A program made the position numbers and the translations under genes. Below, piece by piece: positions 44,407-57,050 of a stretch of 64,000 nucleotides of DNA. The DNA comes from Paralvinella palmiformis (Eukaryota > Annelida > Polychaeta > Terebellida > Alvinellidae), in assembly GCA_025642065.1 (NCBI GenBank), contig JAODUP010000928.1, positions 62,001 to 126,000 on the forward strand, written 5' to 3'. Below the pieces are notes generated by a model. It had not been told where the DNA came from. It made no database searches and saw only the letters and a program-made list of their open reading frames with translations. How positions within the stretch are numbered: the first letter of the stretch is position 1; each line of letters begins with the position of its first letter.

Positions 44407-47362
44407 ATGAATCGACGGATTATTTGGATGAGTAATCAAGACTGTAAATATTATGAACCTTATGAACCTTATCAATTATCCCAGATGACCGAAGGTACAA
44501 CGATTGCTTTGTCTAGTGTTCATTTAAACTGTAGAAGCTTATCGCCAAATTGGGATGCGTTCTATAATCTTCTATGTGATTTGCATAACAAGGAATTTTC
44601 ATTTGATGTAATTGGAGTGAGTGAGGTATTTCGTGCTGACAGAGATCCCGCATCGTTCTCCCTGGATATCATAATATTATAACGCGCTGTAGAAATGATG
44701 ATGCTAGAGGTGGCGTGGGTCTATTTATAAAAGACTCGATTAATTTTAGGGTTAGGGAAGACTTGGGTGTATTCATTCCACATGTTTACGAATCCCTGTT
44801 TATCGAAGTGGAAAATGAATATCATAAGGAAATAATCGCTGGTGTCATTTATAGACCCAACACTCTAACATCTGCCGATGTTGATGTATTTAAATCTACT
44901 CTGTTTGATACTATGGAAATTATCAATACTGATGGTAAATTAACCTTGATTCTTGGTCATGTTAATATTTGCTTATTGAAATATAGAAATAATGATAAAA
45001 CAAGGCACTATGTTGATGGTAATCTATCTCGATGTTTTTGCCAGTTATTTACAAGCCAACCAGAGTGACCCATACGTCGGCTACTCTGATTGATCTTATC
45101 TATTTTAATCTGACCGGCAAAGACACACTATCACGAATTATCTTAAGTGATGTGGCGGATCACTTCGGTACATTCTATATTGTGAATGATTCAAACAGAA
45201 ATACCGATACACTTACATTCATTACTAAACCGAAATTTATTGAAACCAACATGACAAATTTAAACAATTGCTGTGTGATAGGGATTGTTCTGGAATAATA
45301 AATTCTGGTTGCCCTAACTCCGCCTATGATAAATTCATGTCAATCTATCAAAATATATTCAACGAAACATTTCCTTTGCTTAAAACACGGTTCAATAAGA
45401 AATACATGAAACGTGACCCATGGGTCTCAACCGGATTATTAGGATCTGCCAGACAAAAGAAACTTTGTAAACCAAACGAAGAAAAAACATTAAATGCTAT
45501 AAAAACAAACAATAGGTAAACAAAGCGACAAATCTAACTGGCCCCAGACTTTAAAAATATATTTCAGGTGAAACTGAAATAACAAATAGCTTCAATAAGT
45601 GTTTTTCAGAAATTGGTAAAACCACCTCTGAAAAAATGTCCCTAAAATGTACAAAAACGTTAATGACTATTTAAAAACATCTCAAATAAACAGCATATTT
45701 TTGGAAATTATAGAACCAGATCAAGTCCTCGAAATCACAAACAAATTAAAACCCAAGCTTAGTACAGGTCATGATGAAATATCCTCCAAACTACTCCAGG
45801 ATAGCTAAGGTAGCTAAGGTAATTCTAATACACAAATCAGCTGATCCTACTGAATTAAAACACTTTAGACCCATCAGCTTTCGTCCAGCTTTTTCGAAAA
45901 TATTTGAAAGGATCATGTATAACAAGGTAATGAGCTTCCTCAATAGTAATAATATTCTTTACAAATATTAGTATGGTTTTCGCGAGAAACACTCAACAAT
46001 TCACCCAATTATACATTTATTAAAATCAATGTGCATTAGCTAATAAAGACATACACGTTATTAAATAAATTAAATTACTATAATATTAGGGGAGTCACCA
46101 ACAAATGGTTTGCCAGTTATCTTGTGAATAGGAAACAATATGTTCAAACCGGTAAAACGAAGTCAGATATTGAATTCATGAACTGTTGGGTACCACAATA
46201 ATCTATCCTAGCCCCCTTGCTATGCTTAATATATGTTAATGACATATCAAAATCCACAAATGCACATATATTATCTTTTGCAGACCTCTTTAGTCATTAA
46301 TTATACTGATATTTCCACCTTATATCAAAAAACAAATGTGGAAATGAATAACTTATTTGAATGGTTTTGTGCAAATGGTTTCTCGCTAAATAAAAACTAA
46401 ACTAAATATATGGTTCTCAAAGGTGGTACATCTTGAACATTTCAGTTGGTTGTACTCATTTAGAGCAAATTGGCTCTCAATTCCAAGAGAAAACCACAAC
46501 ATTTCTTGGTGTGTTTCTGGATGAGACTCTCTCATGGAAATATCATTTGACTTACGTGAAAAATAAGATTTCTCGGACCTAACATGGCATAAAACAAGTA
46601 AATAAATTCCTACCAAAAGATAGTCTGAAAACTTTATACCTGGCTCTCATACAAGCATATATCTCATGTGCTATTCTAATTTGGGGGAACGCCAATTCAT
46701 CAATCCTTCAGGAAACTGTGTCTTTGCAGAAAAAAACTGCTGGTATTATTAATAATGCGGGTTATAATAATAATATGGATCCTTTATTCGAAAACTGTGA
46801 AATCTTAAAATTAAGTGACCTGTTTTTTTCATTAACGACTTTATTAGCAAGAGACTTCATATATCCTTCGATGACCTATTCTATCTAAATTCTGATGTAC
46901 AGGAACATCGCGTGACAAGGCAATCTAATCATATCGATGTAACTCTACACTATCTAGTAAGTTGCCGTTAGTCAATTTTCCCATTATATGGAACAATTTT
47001 AATATTATCCTTTCCACTTGTAATTCAAGATAAAAAACTAAGAAAACCCGGAAAGGTTACATCTTAGCTACTTACTCAACATATGTAAAAGGCAACAACC
47101 CTTATTGTTGTCAATGTACACACGTCTAGGAAATTATATAATTCCTTGGTACTTGGTCCATATACTTCAAACAGAGACACGACCAGACTTGCAAATACAC
47201 AAACGGGGTTTTATTGAGCTGACTATAATTATTAGCTATGATTAGTTAGGAGCCAATGGGAAGACTTTGGTCCCCAATTTATTTATATGTAATATACTTG
47301 TAAAATTGCATTATGTATACGTTATTTGATATTGAAATTGGAAATAAATACTACTACTACTA
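44407..47362 (+). mobile_element. Nearly full-length EN-RT LINE (Jockey/CR1 group), inactive
   Basis: Successive frames give an endonuclease with HLNCRSLSPN (about 44523), GVSEVFR, GGVGLFIKDS (about 44708), ILGHVNI (about 44950; usually GDVN, so the aspartate is changed) and VADHFGTFY (about 45153). The linker contains RDPWVSTGLL. The RT contains FRPISFRPAFSKIFERIMYN (about 45870), YGFREKHST, and the active-site FADL at 46277-46288 where FADD is expected. The C-terminal part and an untranslated tail end in AAATTGGAAATAAATACTAC with CTA triplets. There is no RNase H. Part of the palm between FREKH and the NWFASYL-like block is deleted. It has many stops and frame shifts. Confidence 0.85.
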
Positions 47363-47671
47363 CTGCACATCAGGATCATTAATCTGCATCAACTATGATT
47401 CCATACATTCAACTTTGACACAGTGAAGCATATCTATGTTTTCTGACACTGGATTATTTCAAATTCCCACCAATCGACCCCAATGCTTCTCTTCAGAATT
47501 TCTTTCATTGATGTTTTTATTTTGTAGTTAGTTATTGTAGTTAGTTTAACGTTCTCTTATTATTGATATTAGTACTTTTGTATTCAATGAGATTTAACCT
47601 TTATAATCATTCGAACCGGTTAGAAGTACATATATGTCAGAGTATAAAATGTTTCTTATTTATAAACAAAC

Positions 47672-47711
47672 TGACACACATACATACACATACACACACA
47701 TTCACTCACCC

Positions 47712-47775
<64 letters not shown>
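47672..47775. repeat. (CA)n then (TA)n microsatellite
   Basis: CA-rich run with interruptions followed by TA. Confidence 0.95.
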
Positions 47776-47776
<1 letters not shown>

Positions 47777-47919
47777 GCTCTATTCTGTATGATTATTTTC
47801 ATATATTTTGTCTTCAGATAAGACAAGCAAGATTCTTTTTTTAAATATCTGAATTGTAATAATATAACAACAAACTTTTAGATAAATGAAATATTTGTAT
47901 TAAATCAATTTAAGTTTAA

Positions 47920-48022
47920 CTAACTAACTAAGTGGGTTATTAGTTGGGTGACAAATGACCTAGTTAGTTAGTTAGTTAGTTAGTTGATTAGTTAGTTAGT
48001 TAGTTAATTAGTTAGTTGGTAG
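47920..48022. repeat. (TTAG)n tetranucleotide array
   Basis: Runs of TTAG with a few TTGA and TTAA variants. A short inverted stretch (CTAACTAACTAAC) precedes it. Confidence 0.9.
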
Positions 48023-48439
48023 ATCTTATTATGAAAGATCTATGAAGATATTCATATCTCCTGTTTTACAGTAAGACGCTGATCAGTATTTAATTTAACA
48101 TATTACGATATGTAAGCCAACCTTTATAATCCCGCTTCAAGAGAAATTCTTTTAGTTTATCTTCAATTATTTTCTAAGATGGTAGATTGTATATATGTGT
48201 ATAGAAAACGTTTGCGCTATTGGGATATCTTTATTACAAGTGTGTTTTTGGAATACATATATAGTGGCACTGGCTCAGGACAGCAACATCTCTAAAATTC
48301 TTTTGGGAATTATACCCCGATAAATCTATATATAAATAAAACTATACATACATAATCTAAATATAAACTGCTCTACACCTCAACATATCTATAAATATGT
48401 GGACCTATAAATGTTCCTGTGGGGAACAGCTAATCCGAT
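48023..48439. other. No gene seen
   Basis: AT-rich spacer before block beta copy 2. Confidence 0.5.
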
Positions 48440-48835
48440 TTTAGTGAATCATGCATTCAAATTCTGGACGATTCATCGGGGAACTCGATCCATAGCGGTG
48501 CCTTTCCTTGCTGGCACATCTCTAAAAACCGCTTATTTTATTTGCTTGAGCACCCTTATTTAGAGCTTTTCTTCAATTGTTGTATCTTACTTCAAAAGCA
48601 ACACTCTACAAACTTTATGCCAATTGCAAATGTCTGCAAAGGGTTGTTTTTACAACGGGCATGTATCATGAAGCGATAACTATTAAAACTGATAGCTTAA
48701 TTGCTATTAGAAAACTGATATATGTGCCAAAGTAGACCGATAGAGCAACATAGCTTCGGTGCTGATAAAACTAAATATTCACATTTTCAAACCAGACCTA
48801 ATATCTGCTATGCAAACTATATAGTTATAATGAGG
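48440..48835. repeat. Paralogous block beta, copy 2
   Basis: Partner of 23740-24120, followed within 60 bases by block gamma. In copy 1 about 1.6 kb separates the two. Confidence 0.75.
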
Positions 48836-48889
48836 CGTTTATATGTTTTGTACGACAAGTAGATTAAAGCTAGCCTTGAATTCCATAGT

Positions 48890-49165
48890 ACGGACTTAGG
48901 AAAGATAATTATATTCCCAAATACTACTAAGGTGAATTATATATGCAACTAAAGTTGTTATATAAAACACACCAACCACGCAAGCCGTGCCCAGGGCCGT
49001 TGCTCGACACCCGATACAGTGTTTCTACTCCTCAATCAGGACTACTTATGATGCTTTTAGAGCGTAATGTGTCTGCTAAATTCATATAAATATTGGATTC
49101 CCAGGTCAAAAAATTGAGCACGGAATATACGGTTTAGCGTAAAGGTTTCTTCAAATGCGCGGAAC
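48890..49165. repeat. Paralogous block gamma, copy 2
   Basis: Matches 25735-25960, and 59040-59310 inverted. It includes the stretch TACAGTGTTTCTACTCCT, which copy 1 lacks and the inverted copy 3 keeps. Copies 2 and 3 are therefore closer to each other. Confidence 0.8.
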
Positions 49166-49180
49166 TCGAAACATAGTGCG

Positions 49181-49199
49181 CGCGTATATATATATATAT

Positions 49200-49231
<32 letters not shown>

Positions 49232-49303
49232 CGCGCGCGCGTGTTGTGTGTGTGTGTGTTCGGGTGTGTTGCATAAATGTGTGTGTGTTCGCGCGCGCGC
49301 GCC
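49181..49303. repeat. (TA), (TG) and (CG) dinucleotide cluster
   Basis: Follows the end of block gamma, as a TG/CG run also does at 25938-25990. Confidence 0.95.
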
Positions 49304-50674
49304 TGACTGATTGCATGCTGCGTCTATGTATGTTTGTTTATCTATCGTTCTCTCTGCCTCTCTGTCTTCTTGTCTGTATCTTTATCTGTTCCCCTGTCTG
49401 CTTATTTGAATATCTTCCTACCTCACTTCTCTGCCTGAGTCTATGTCTGTGTGTCTTTTTTAAGGTTTGTGAGAGACACGATATAAACGTAGATGAAGAC
49501 AAGTTTATTTATAGTCGAGTATAGTAACAAATATCATTATTGTAAAGCATTACTTTTCAACTTGTAGCTCACTCTAGTGATATTATTTAAGACAACTGAC
49601 CTACAGTGATGTCACTAATAGGATTCTATCTCCAAGCTCACAAACTGTCATACACAAATGAATGAACTAGGACTGACTAGTCATCCATTCTAATTTAGCC
49701 AATTTAAATCTAACTGGAGCTACCTGATATCTGCATAGCCGAAAACACACACACAAAATCAACAGAAAAGATTAATAACACCTCCCTCATCTTTACTTCA
49801 AAATTCTGTAGCTATCACTTATCTAAATGATTAGTGTTATATTGTAGTCCTAATATATTGTGATGCATATTACTGAAACAGATATGTCTATTTAGATTTT
49901 TTTATTAACGGTAGTATGAACACGTCAATGTGAATAACACATGCGAACTGATAACGCTTGCGAACAATGTTCAACGCCGTTTACTATTGTGGATATCTAG
50001 TCGCATAAAAGGTGGCTGATGCAAAAGACCTACTTTCGCTCTCTCTTTAACACATCAGTGTTGACAATTTGCTCTCAGTTGTGGCATAAAATATTCATTC
50101 GTTCTTTAGCAGTTTGTTATTAGTCTAGTTTGTCCTTCTTTAATAACAATCACATTGCAATGCCATTGCTATAAAATGAGATTTAAATAATTCATGAAAT
50201 AAGAAATATTGTTATCACATAATTTACACATAACCGTAAATATGTTCCTCAAAATGTTCTTAAGGATGGAACAGGAAATCATTGATGGCATATTTGCAGC
50301 CCGTGTCGCTTTTTAAAACCTGCATTGACCGCAACCCGTATAAGTCATGAATTCAATTTTATAAACATTACTAACAGGAAGTAAAATGCTAACTTTTTAC
50401 GGATTTATAAGATGTCCGATCTCATAATCTGGCCTTAGCGGTTTATTATTAGGTCGTGCAAACGGCGCAAGGGTCATATATATAATTGTAATTAATTGCA
50501 GGTTATTATATCCCTTTCATTTTACAATCATTACATATTCCTGTGACATTCTCGAAATAGTAACCGTTATTTCGTAATAAGGGTTTGCATGCAGGTGGTC
50601 TCTTTATAAAACGATTAAATGCTAAAATATTCTAATATTCCTGTTATTCGTGTTATGCTTAACTTCATTTGGCA
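49304..50674. other. No gene seen
   Basis: CT-rich stretch at 49340-49440, then AT-rich DNA. The 107-codon frame starting in the TG repeat is an artefact. Confidence 0.5.
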
Positions 50675-50921
50675 TTGCTAATGACAACTACTATAAACAA
50701 AAATAATTTCATGCGCTTAAACAATTTAATGTCACAAATTAGTGGAAATTAGCAATTCCTACTATAAATTTTATTCCAAAGGTTAGTTAGCGCTATCGAT
50801 ATCTGATGTGACTGTTGTCAATATTAACTAGGTCGTGGTATGTATTTTAATTTTAATATCATCAATGTTTTGAGAATTGAAGACGGCCATCATACTATTT
50901 ATTTTTATATATTTTAAAGTC

Positions 50922-50925
<4 letters not shown>
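50675..50925. repeat. Paralogous block delta, copy 3 (first part only)
   Basis: Matches 28755-29010 and 37505-37640: GACAACTACTATA / GAGAACTACTATA, TTAG(C/T)GCTA, GTCAATATTAACTAGGT. The match ends at a (TA)n run. Confidence 0.65.

Positions 50926-50976
<51 letters not shown>
50923..50976. repeat. (TA)n microsatellite
   Basis: A pure TA run that cuts off block delta copy 3. Confidence 0.95.
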
Positions 50977-50978
<2 letters not shown>

Positions 50979-51800
50979 TCCACCAATCAGCGTTAGATTA
51001 TGTGGAATATATCATTGAATCTGATTCATATCAAGACGAATATTTGGAAAGCATATTATCTTGTATCTATTAACGGCTTTTAAAAGAAACATTTCCGAAA
51101 ATATTTCATTCAGTTTTTTTACATGACGTACTATTGATACCATGAGACTCTTTGTTGGTGACAACAGAGATTAGAAACTGACCGGAATATTGTGGGCTGT
51201 TTTGGCATAATTGTATTACATATTTAATGTTATTTCCACTTTGTAGAGGCTACAGATAGCATAGTTAATGTTTCTTTGTTGTTATCATTATTTCATATTG
51301 AAATTGCTGTAGTGTTCGGTTTCTGGAGGTTTTAGTTAGTCACTAGAGTAACTTGTCATAGATGAATTTGTCCTTGTTTTATTACACACTCGTATATAGC
51401 AAAAATCAACTTATAATACTTAGTCAAAAACATTACCTTACAATTATTGCTTCATCCATTTCTTTTGAGCTGTTAGATTATTCGTTGAACATCTAGTCCT
51501 TGAGTACAATAATCTATCATGATTTGCTAATGAAACATTGTCTCGTATAAAAGATAGTGGATAATTAACGTCACTGTTTTAGTGGATAGTAAATTCGAAG
51601 TGCAGCTCCATTTACATATAGGATAGTCGTTATTCTATATATGAGGTTTTTGTGGTTATTCCATTTGCTAAGTCGTATGTCCTTTCCTTGGCAAGCAAAG
51701 GACTAATCAATTACGGAGGTCGATCTTCATGTCACTGTTTGAATAAATATATTGGCGCGAAAATGGCACAGATCTATAATGGGTTAATATCAGCCGAGTG
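50977..51800. other. No gene seen
   Basis: AT-rich spacer. The 65-codon frame ending in the TA run is not supported by the paralogous copy. Confidence 0.5.
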
Positions 51801-51805
51801 TTTAT

Positions 51806-51845
<40 letters not shown>
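51801..51845. repeat. (TA)n microsatellite
   Basis: Directly precedes block epsilon copy 2. Confidence 0.95.
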
Positions 51846-51846
<1 letters not shown>

Positions 51847-51847
51847 T

Positions 51848-52540
51848 AATTAAAATTATATTATGGCTGTAGATAAATTATATTGACAAAAATAGTTGTT
51901 GTTGATATATCTGTTGGGTTGCATTTCGGCCAAGATAAACTAATATCTAATTATTGTAACCAGTGGATGGAAAAAGTCAATTTGGTTAAATTATGAGATA
52001 AGTCATAACAATATTCCCCCTTCTTGAGAGACGTGAACACATTTGAAACCAGAGAGTATACTTTAGCATAACAGTATTGCAGGTTATCTGTATCTCTCAT
52101 CCAAGTAGCGGTTATAACAATCACAATACTAATTGTTAGCGGACTAGAAAAAAACTCAAGATAAATGTCAGCTGTTTTTAGCTATAAAAAGTCGGCTAAA
52201 AGTGGCTATTTGCTGTAGTTATCGTCGTTAAAGGAATATTATCTAGACAGAACCGGACAGCTATAATACGACCATTTTAGTAAAATTACTGAAATGGACA
52301 TATAATAAGCTGTGCCGTTATATTTTATCTATAGTAACAATTATGCCGATTAAATAAAATAATTTTATTAGCCAATAACACTACCGTGCTTCATTTAAAA
52401 TCGAAAAATACCCATATACTAATTATGGCAGTTTGATATTTTGGTAAATCGATCTTGTTATACAACTACAGATATCAACCTCAGCTTTCAAACATTTTTT
52501 ATTAATTATTGTAGTCAGCTAGATTCATCGCAGAACGAAA
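51848..52540 (+). pseudogene. Paralogous block epsilon, copy 2; relic of the candidate peptide gene
   Basis: Colinear with 18880-19900. The stretch equivalent to exon 1 (about 52053-52104) keeps TTATCTGTATCTCTCAT and the donor GT at 52105-52106. The ATG has become GTATAC, and the frame no longer codes a signal peptide. The intron is shorter because it lacks the microsatellites of copy 1. The acceptor CGCAG|AAC is kept at about 52533. After it, exon 2 is unrecognisable beyond a few bases. This is best read as a dead paralog of the gene at 19035-20034. Confidence 0.4.
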
Positions 52541-52874
52541 TACGGTGAGCATAATATTCATATTTAATTATTAAAAATTATATTCTTGAATCGATACTTT
52601 CATGATACAAAACCACCAAAATGCTATTTCGTAATGATTATTATATCATATCATATTACGAGTGTCTAGACGCCATATTACCCGTCACATTCATATACTT
52701 CCGAGAATACAGACAACCTTGGACGACCTATTAGCACCAGGAAAGACTGTACATAGAGGGTATAAAGTTAGGAGATCAGTCATCTCATAAAGACTGTACA
52801 AGGGGTTTGTAGAATGTAGGGTTTTATTACATTGTTGTCTGCTGTAGTAGTCGTAATATCCGATATCATTATAA
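52541..52874. other. No gene seen
   Basis: Contains GGAAAGACTGTAC and AAAGACTGTACA, weakly like the end of candidate exon 2 (GAAAGACTGTGG). Not enough to call homology. Confidence 0.4.
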
Positions 52875-53190
52875 TGGGGAATGCATGGTGTAGCTGTTAG
52901 CGCGTTAGGTCAACGATCCCTACTAGCAGGGCTCAAATCCTGGCATCTCTCAATCTGCAGGGTCTTTTATTTTATCGGACAGGGCGAATATCATTTAGAT
53001 ACTGCGAGACCTATTTAAATTAGCATGAGTACAAATGTGGCCCCAAAATACCACAGCATTTCACATTTTGTATTGTCACTGGTGCGCTGCTGAATTTATG
53101 AGTTTTTTCCAGATGATAGGGATTGCATCCTCAGCATGCAAAGCTCATATTTTGTGTGTGTTGGTTATGATGATGATGATGAAGGATGTT
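52875..53190 (+). mobile_element. tRNA-derived SINE, copy 2
   Basis: An A-box-like TAGCTGTTAGCGCG lies at 52891-52904 and a B box GGCTCAAATCC at 52930-52940. The body contains CACAGCATTTCACATTTTGT, shared with 20240-20260. It ends in a (GAT)n run near 53165-53182. The spacing fits a pol III promoter of tRNA origin. Confidence 0.6.
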
Positions 53191-53276
53191 TCAAGGCCAC
53201 ATTTGTGCACATCGTAAGCTAAATGGTCCGAGCAACCTCCTAAGGTAATGAAGCGAAGTCAAAGATGAAACAACTT

Positions 53277-53770
53277 TCAGATATGCCTACGCCGATAACT
53301 TGATCCTACCCTAATTTTCTCAACTTTCTTCGCGTGTTGATTGGATGAGATAACAACTAATTGGGTCTTATCCTTATTCAAATTCAGTATGTTGTTTTTC
53401 ATCCAAATGCAATTGTCTGCAATACAAGCTTCAGTTGAAGATGAAATATCATCCCACTTATCACATGACTTTAAAGTCATATACCCTGGAGCATCATCGG
53501 TTTAACAATGGCATGTAACGTTATTCCGCTTAATAATTTCACCAACTGGTTTAGTATAGATACAGTAATTATTTGATCCTAAAACCGATTCCCTGCCACT
53601 GAAACACGCTGAGTTATGTAAATGAGCTACGACTCTGCCCAAGTAATTGTCTTTCCTTTGATGGCAAAGGAAAATTATAAGCTCTTCGGTTGTATCGGAT
53701 GATCGATTACATCAAAAGGTGCAGATAAACCAAGTATAATTCTTGCATTCATATATCAATACGATACGAT
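53277..53770 (-). mobile_element. CR1-like LINE RT fragment with internal deletion
   Basis: On the minus strand the order is an LSAPFDVIDHP block (about 53730-53700), a fingers/palm stretch with TQRVSVAG, then the active-site region. A stop replaces its first residue and leaves only TDD. The conserved LNKDKTQLVV block follows at about 53370-53340. The GVPQGS block is missing, so a deletion lies between 53590 and 53540. Confidence 0.75.
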
Positions 53771-53976
53771 ACGATATTTTATCTAATAACAAGCATAATA
53801 CCTGGTAAATTGAATACATACAAATAGAAAATTATACTATATGACAAATATAATGAGCCATGCTTGTGTCGGGGTGTTACATAGCCTCACGGGCTGTCTA
53901 CCTGTGACACCTCAATAAACCCATTAGGAGTGGTAACAGCGGCTAGGATGGTTTGCTGGGGAAAATTATACATGTA

Positions 53977-54390
53977 CAGTACAACGCCTCGTTGCGGCCA
54001 CACCTGAACGGCGGCCAATGCCTAAATTGCGGCCAGATGCTACGGTCCCATATAATGCAATGCTAATTATGTTGCAAATAGTGGTCACACCGCTAGTGCG
54101 TATTACGGCCAGCACTTTTAGTTCCAAATGGCAATTGAAGTACTCAATAGCGGCCAATCAACATACAACACTAATCGCCAATACTTAATCTCCATTTTGC
54201 CTGGTTGCAGTATTTCTGTGGATAATTAGTTTCTGATGAGACTTAGGATAAACACACACCCACTTCGAATGATGATCGTAGAAACTATTGGACTATGGCT
54301 AACCCATCAAATACTCTTTGCGTTCATTGATTATTATTTAATTAGGTGTAGATACCGAAACTTTGCATGTACCACAATGCGATGTAATTG

Positions 54391-54453
<63 letters not shown>

Positions 54454-54646
54454 CGTCAGTGAGTGAAATACGATTTTAGCTTGTACTAGACCTAATATTT
54501 CTTCATAGCTCAAAGTTTCCGTTGTTGCGTTCGTTTCAGTATCTTCATTATTAGATTAAATTTGAATTGTCTGATATGCTGCCAATCGTCAATTACGACC
54601 ACAAATCACTAGTCCCAATGGTAACTGTAATACAGTCGTTGTACTG
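53977..54646. mobile_element. TA-flanked MITE with CAGTACAACG terminal inverted repeats
   Basis: The left end CAGTACAACG (53977-53986) and right end CGTTGTACTG (54637-54646) are perfect 10-base inverted repeats, each bounded by TA. TA target duplication and CAG ends are the signature of the Tc1/mariner/pogo superfamily. The left interior repeats a GCGGCCA motif four times or more (53990-54160). A (TTA)n run sits at 54396-54451. No transposase is present, so this is a 670-base non-autonomous element. Confidence 0.7.
54396..54451. repeat. (TTA)n microsatellite within the MITE
   Basis: About 18 triplets. Confidence 0.95.
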
Positions 54647-54666
54647 TATTTAGCACCCTGTAGTGT

Positions 54667-54683
54667 ATATATATATATATATA

Positions 54684-54748
<65 letters not shown>
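54667..54748. repeat. (TA)n then (GA)n microsatellite
   Basis: A short TA run and about 60 bases of GA, just outside the MITE. Confidence 0.97.
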
Positions 54749-54749
<1 letters not shown>

Positions 54750-55134
54750 ATGCAGTTTCAAAATATATAATTTCTTACTTAATGAGCTTTTGTAACAATT
54801 CGAGTGTTTTATTTTCAGGTTATAAATATTTTATTTATCTATGTACTAGAAGTGGAACCCCAGAGTTAGATTGCATAATCTATATATGGATATATCAAAG
54901 AAAAATATAGCATCATTAGGTGAATGGTATTCAAGTTATGTTTTGCCTTTATTAGAGCGTCTAATGCGTTATTGAGTTTATTTTTAATGTTGTTTAATTA
55001 ATGAAGACATTTTCTTCTAACCAATAAAAGCACCAATAAATGTTATGACATTATTTTCATTCAAAAGCATCGTTTCCAATTTTAGTGATCATGTTTTTGT
55101 TTTTGTCTAATTATTTAAAACTAGTTCTAAATAT
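54749..55134. other. No gene seen
   Basis: AT-rich spacer before the minus-strand LINE. Confidence 0.45.
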
Positions 55135-57050
55135 GATCCTGCTAGTTTTTCCTTTGTTTGGTGACAGTTTATTTTCCCAACACAACTCTGGGAAGGTTTC
55201 AGAACAGAGTTTACAGATTTAAGCATATTTGGAATATCTTCTGAGGTCAAATAAATGGTTGTGTCATCGGCAAATAGAATAAATTTGTATTAATATATTA
55301 TGATCTATTGAGTCAAAGACCTTCGGGAGGTTCAGAAATATACCAATGGTATTTTGATTATTTTCAAATGATATAATTGTTTATCTACTAATTCATATAT
55401 TGCTTGTGTATTTGAGTGTTTTTGTCGGAATCTATATTGGCTTAGATAGAACAGTTGTTTAAAAGTTATTTTCTCACGTATTTTGGACATCATTGGTAAT
55501 AATAATATTATAATTGTTTAAATATTCATTTTCCTAAGATTTGTAAATTGGGATAACATTTATTATTTCCAGTGATTCAGGAAATATTCCACTAGATAGC
55601 GATTAGTTTATCAATATTGTGACTGGATATGAAATTGTATGTTTTATGTCTTTAAATAATGCCGGAATTATTCCATCGTGTCCTAATTTTATGTACGTTT
55701 AATTCAATCAATTATTGCTGCAACTTCACAAGAACATGTTTCATTAAGATATATTCATTGCTCAGAATGTTTTGGGTATAATATGTTTGTATTTGGTTAA
55801 TAATTCATAGTAATATATTGTTTTCCGTTTAAGTGTATTCTGCATACCAATATATTGACGGAACGTTTTCAAATATTAATATGCTTTGATTTTACCAATT
55901 CGTTTCTTATAGCGTTTATTCAGTTCACGAGAAGATGTAATTATATCTTTTTTATCCAGTGATTTTTCAATGTGCCTGCGACTTTTATTACAATAATATT
56001 CTTTTGAGTTTCAGTATTTATGATGTGAATAAATATTTTTGTGAATTCATCATAAGCCTCATTTTTATTCATTTGTTTTAGATAGTTCCAATCTATACTT
56101 ATTATTACGTTTGATATTTTTCTTTTACAGGATTTCGGTTATTGTTCTCGGGTTAATTATTATTGGTTTCTTATTAATTCTGAATGTATCGAAGCCACCA
56201 ATTGTGGTTATTGTGTGATGGTCCGATATGTCAATTGGAAGAATGGCTTAATGTATGTCTGGCTTACGTTTGCGAATATGTTGATATTGTCAATCAGTGT
56301 TGCTGTTGTGTGTGCGAGTCGAGTGGGTTTAGTTGCTGTAGAAACGAACCCGTTGCTTGCAAATTGTATCAAATAGATATTGAGTGTTTTTGTTTTGGTC
56401 AATTTTTCTGTAATCAATTTTTGTTGTTGTCTGTGTCGAAATTATGTCATTTTTGAAGTTATGTACAAGTTATGTACAAGTTATGCCCGATACACGATAT
56501 ACTTCACTTACTACTGCCTTAATATGATATATACTTCAATCAAAATGGATTCAAAAATGCCTACCACATTAATTGCTATATCGTCTCTTATGTCGAATGT
56601 AATTTATGTTTATTGTTTATATATGTTGCCACTCCACTTCTGTTCGAATTTGGTCATTGTTTATAAACAAAATTATAAACATGGAATATTGAACTGATAT
56701 GAGTTATCTTCAGGTAAGAACGTTTCACATAAAATTTGTGAAGTCGATTATGATGTTTTCTCTTGTTGTTGTGGCTTTATCAGTTTTAGATTATTAATTT
56801 TGCCTGGGAGGCAATCAATATTAAAATGGAGCGCTGTGCAGATGTAATATGTAACCTCATCACGAGTAGGCTCGGCAGTGGTAGATCATAAGTTATCCAA
56901 TTATGAATATGGAGATGTAAACAAAAATATATTTGGTTGATTTTCTTCTGGATATTCAATATGATGGTGCTCACTAAGGAATTTATTAAGATCCTCGTTA
57001 TGGTCCACTGGTAAAATTGTACTTTCATTTGCCATATCGTAATTGGCATT
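55135..57050 (-). mobile_element. EN-RT LINE (CR1/Jockey group), 5' part to RT, decayed
   Basis: On the minus strand it starts near 57050 with NYDMANESTILPVD. The endonuclease start LHFNIDCLPGKINNLKL follows (about 56845-56795), then an SETFLxEDNSYQFNIP stretch (about 56740-56690), a NSNRSGVATYIN block, TKPTRLAHTTATLIDNI (about 56330-56280), a linker with LNKRYKKRIGKIKAY, and RT blocks: GHDGIIPALFKDI (about 55680), YGFRQKHS-like, NTIGIFLNLPKVFDSIDHNIL (about 55360-55300). The FADD box is intact at 55263-55274. The segment between DHNIL and FADD is missing about 60 residues, including the PQGS block. Numerous stops. Confidence 0.75.

Noticed and set aside
52891..52960. Possible functional tRNA gene
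   Set aside because: A and B boxes are present, but no full cloverleaf or acceptor stem can be formed and a SINE body follows. The same holds at 20060, 21536 and 9950.
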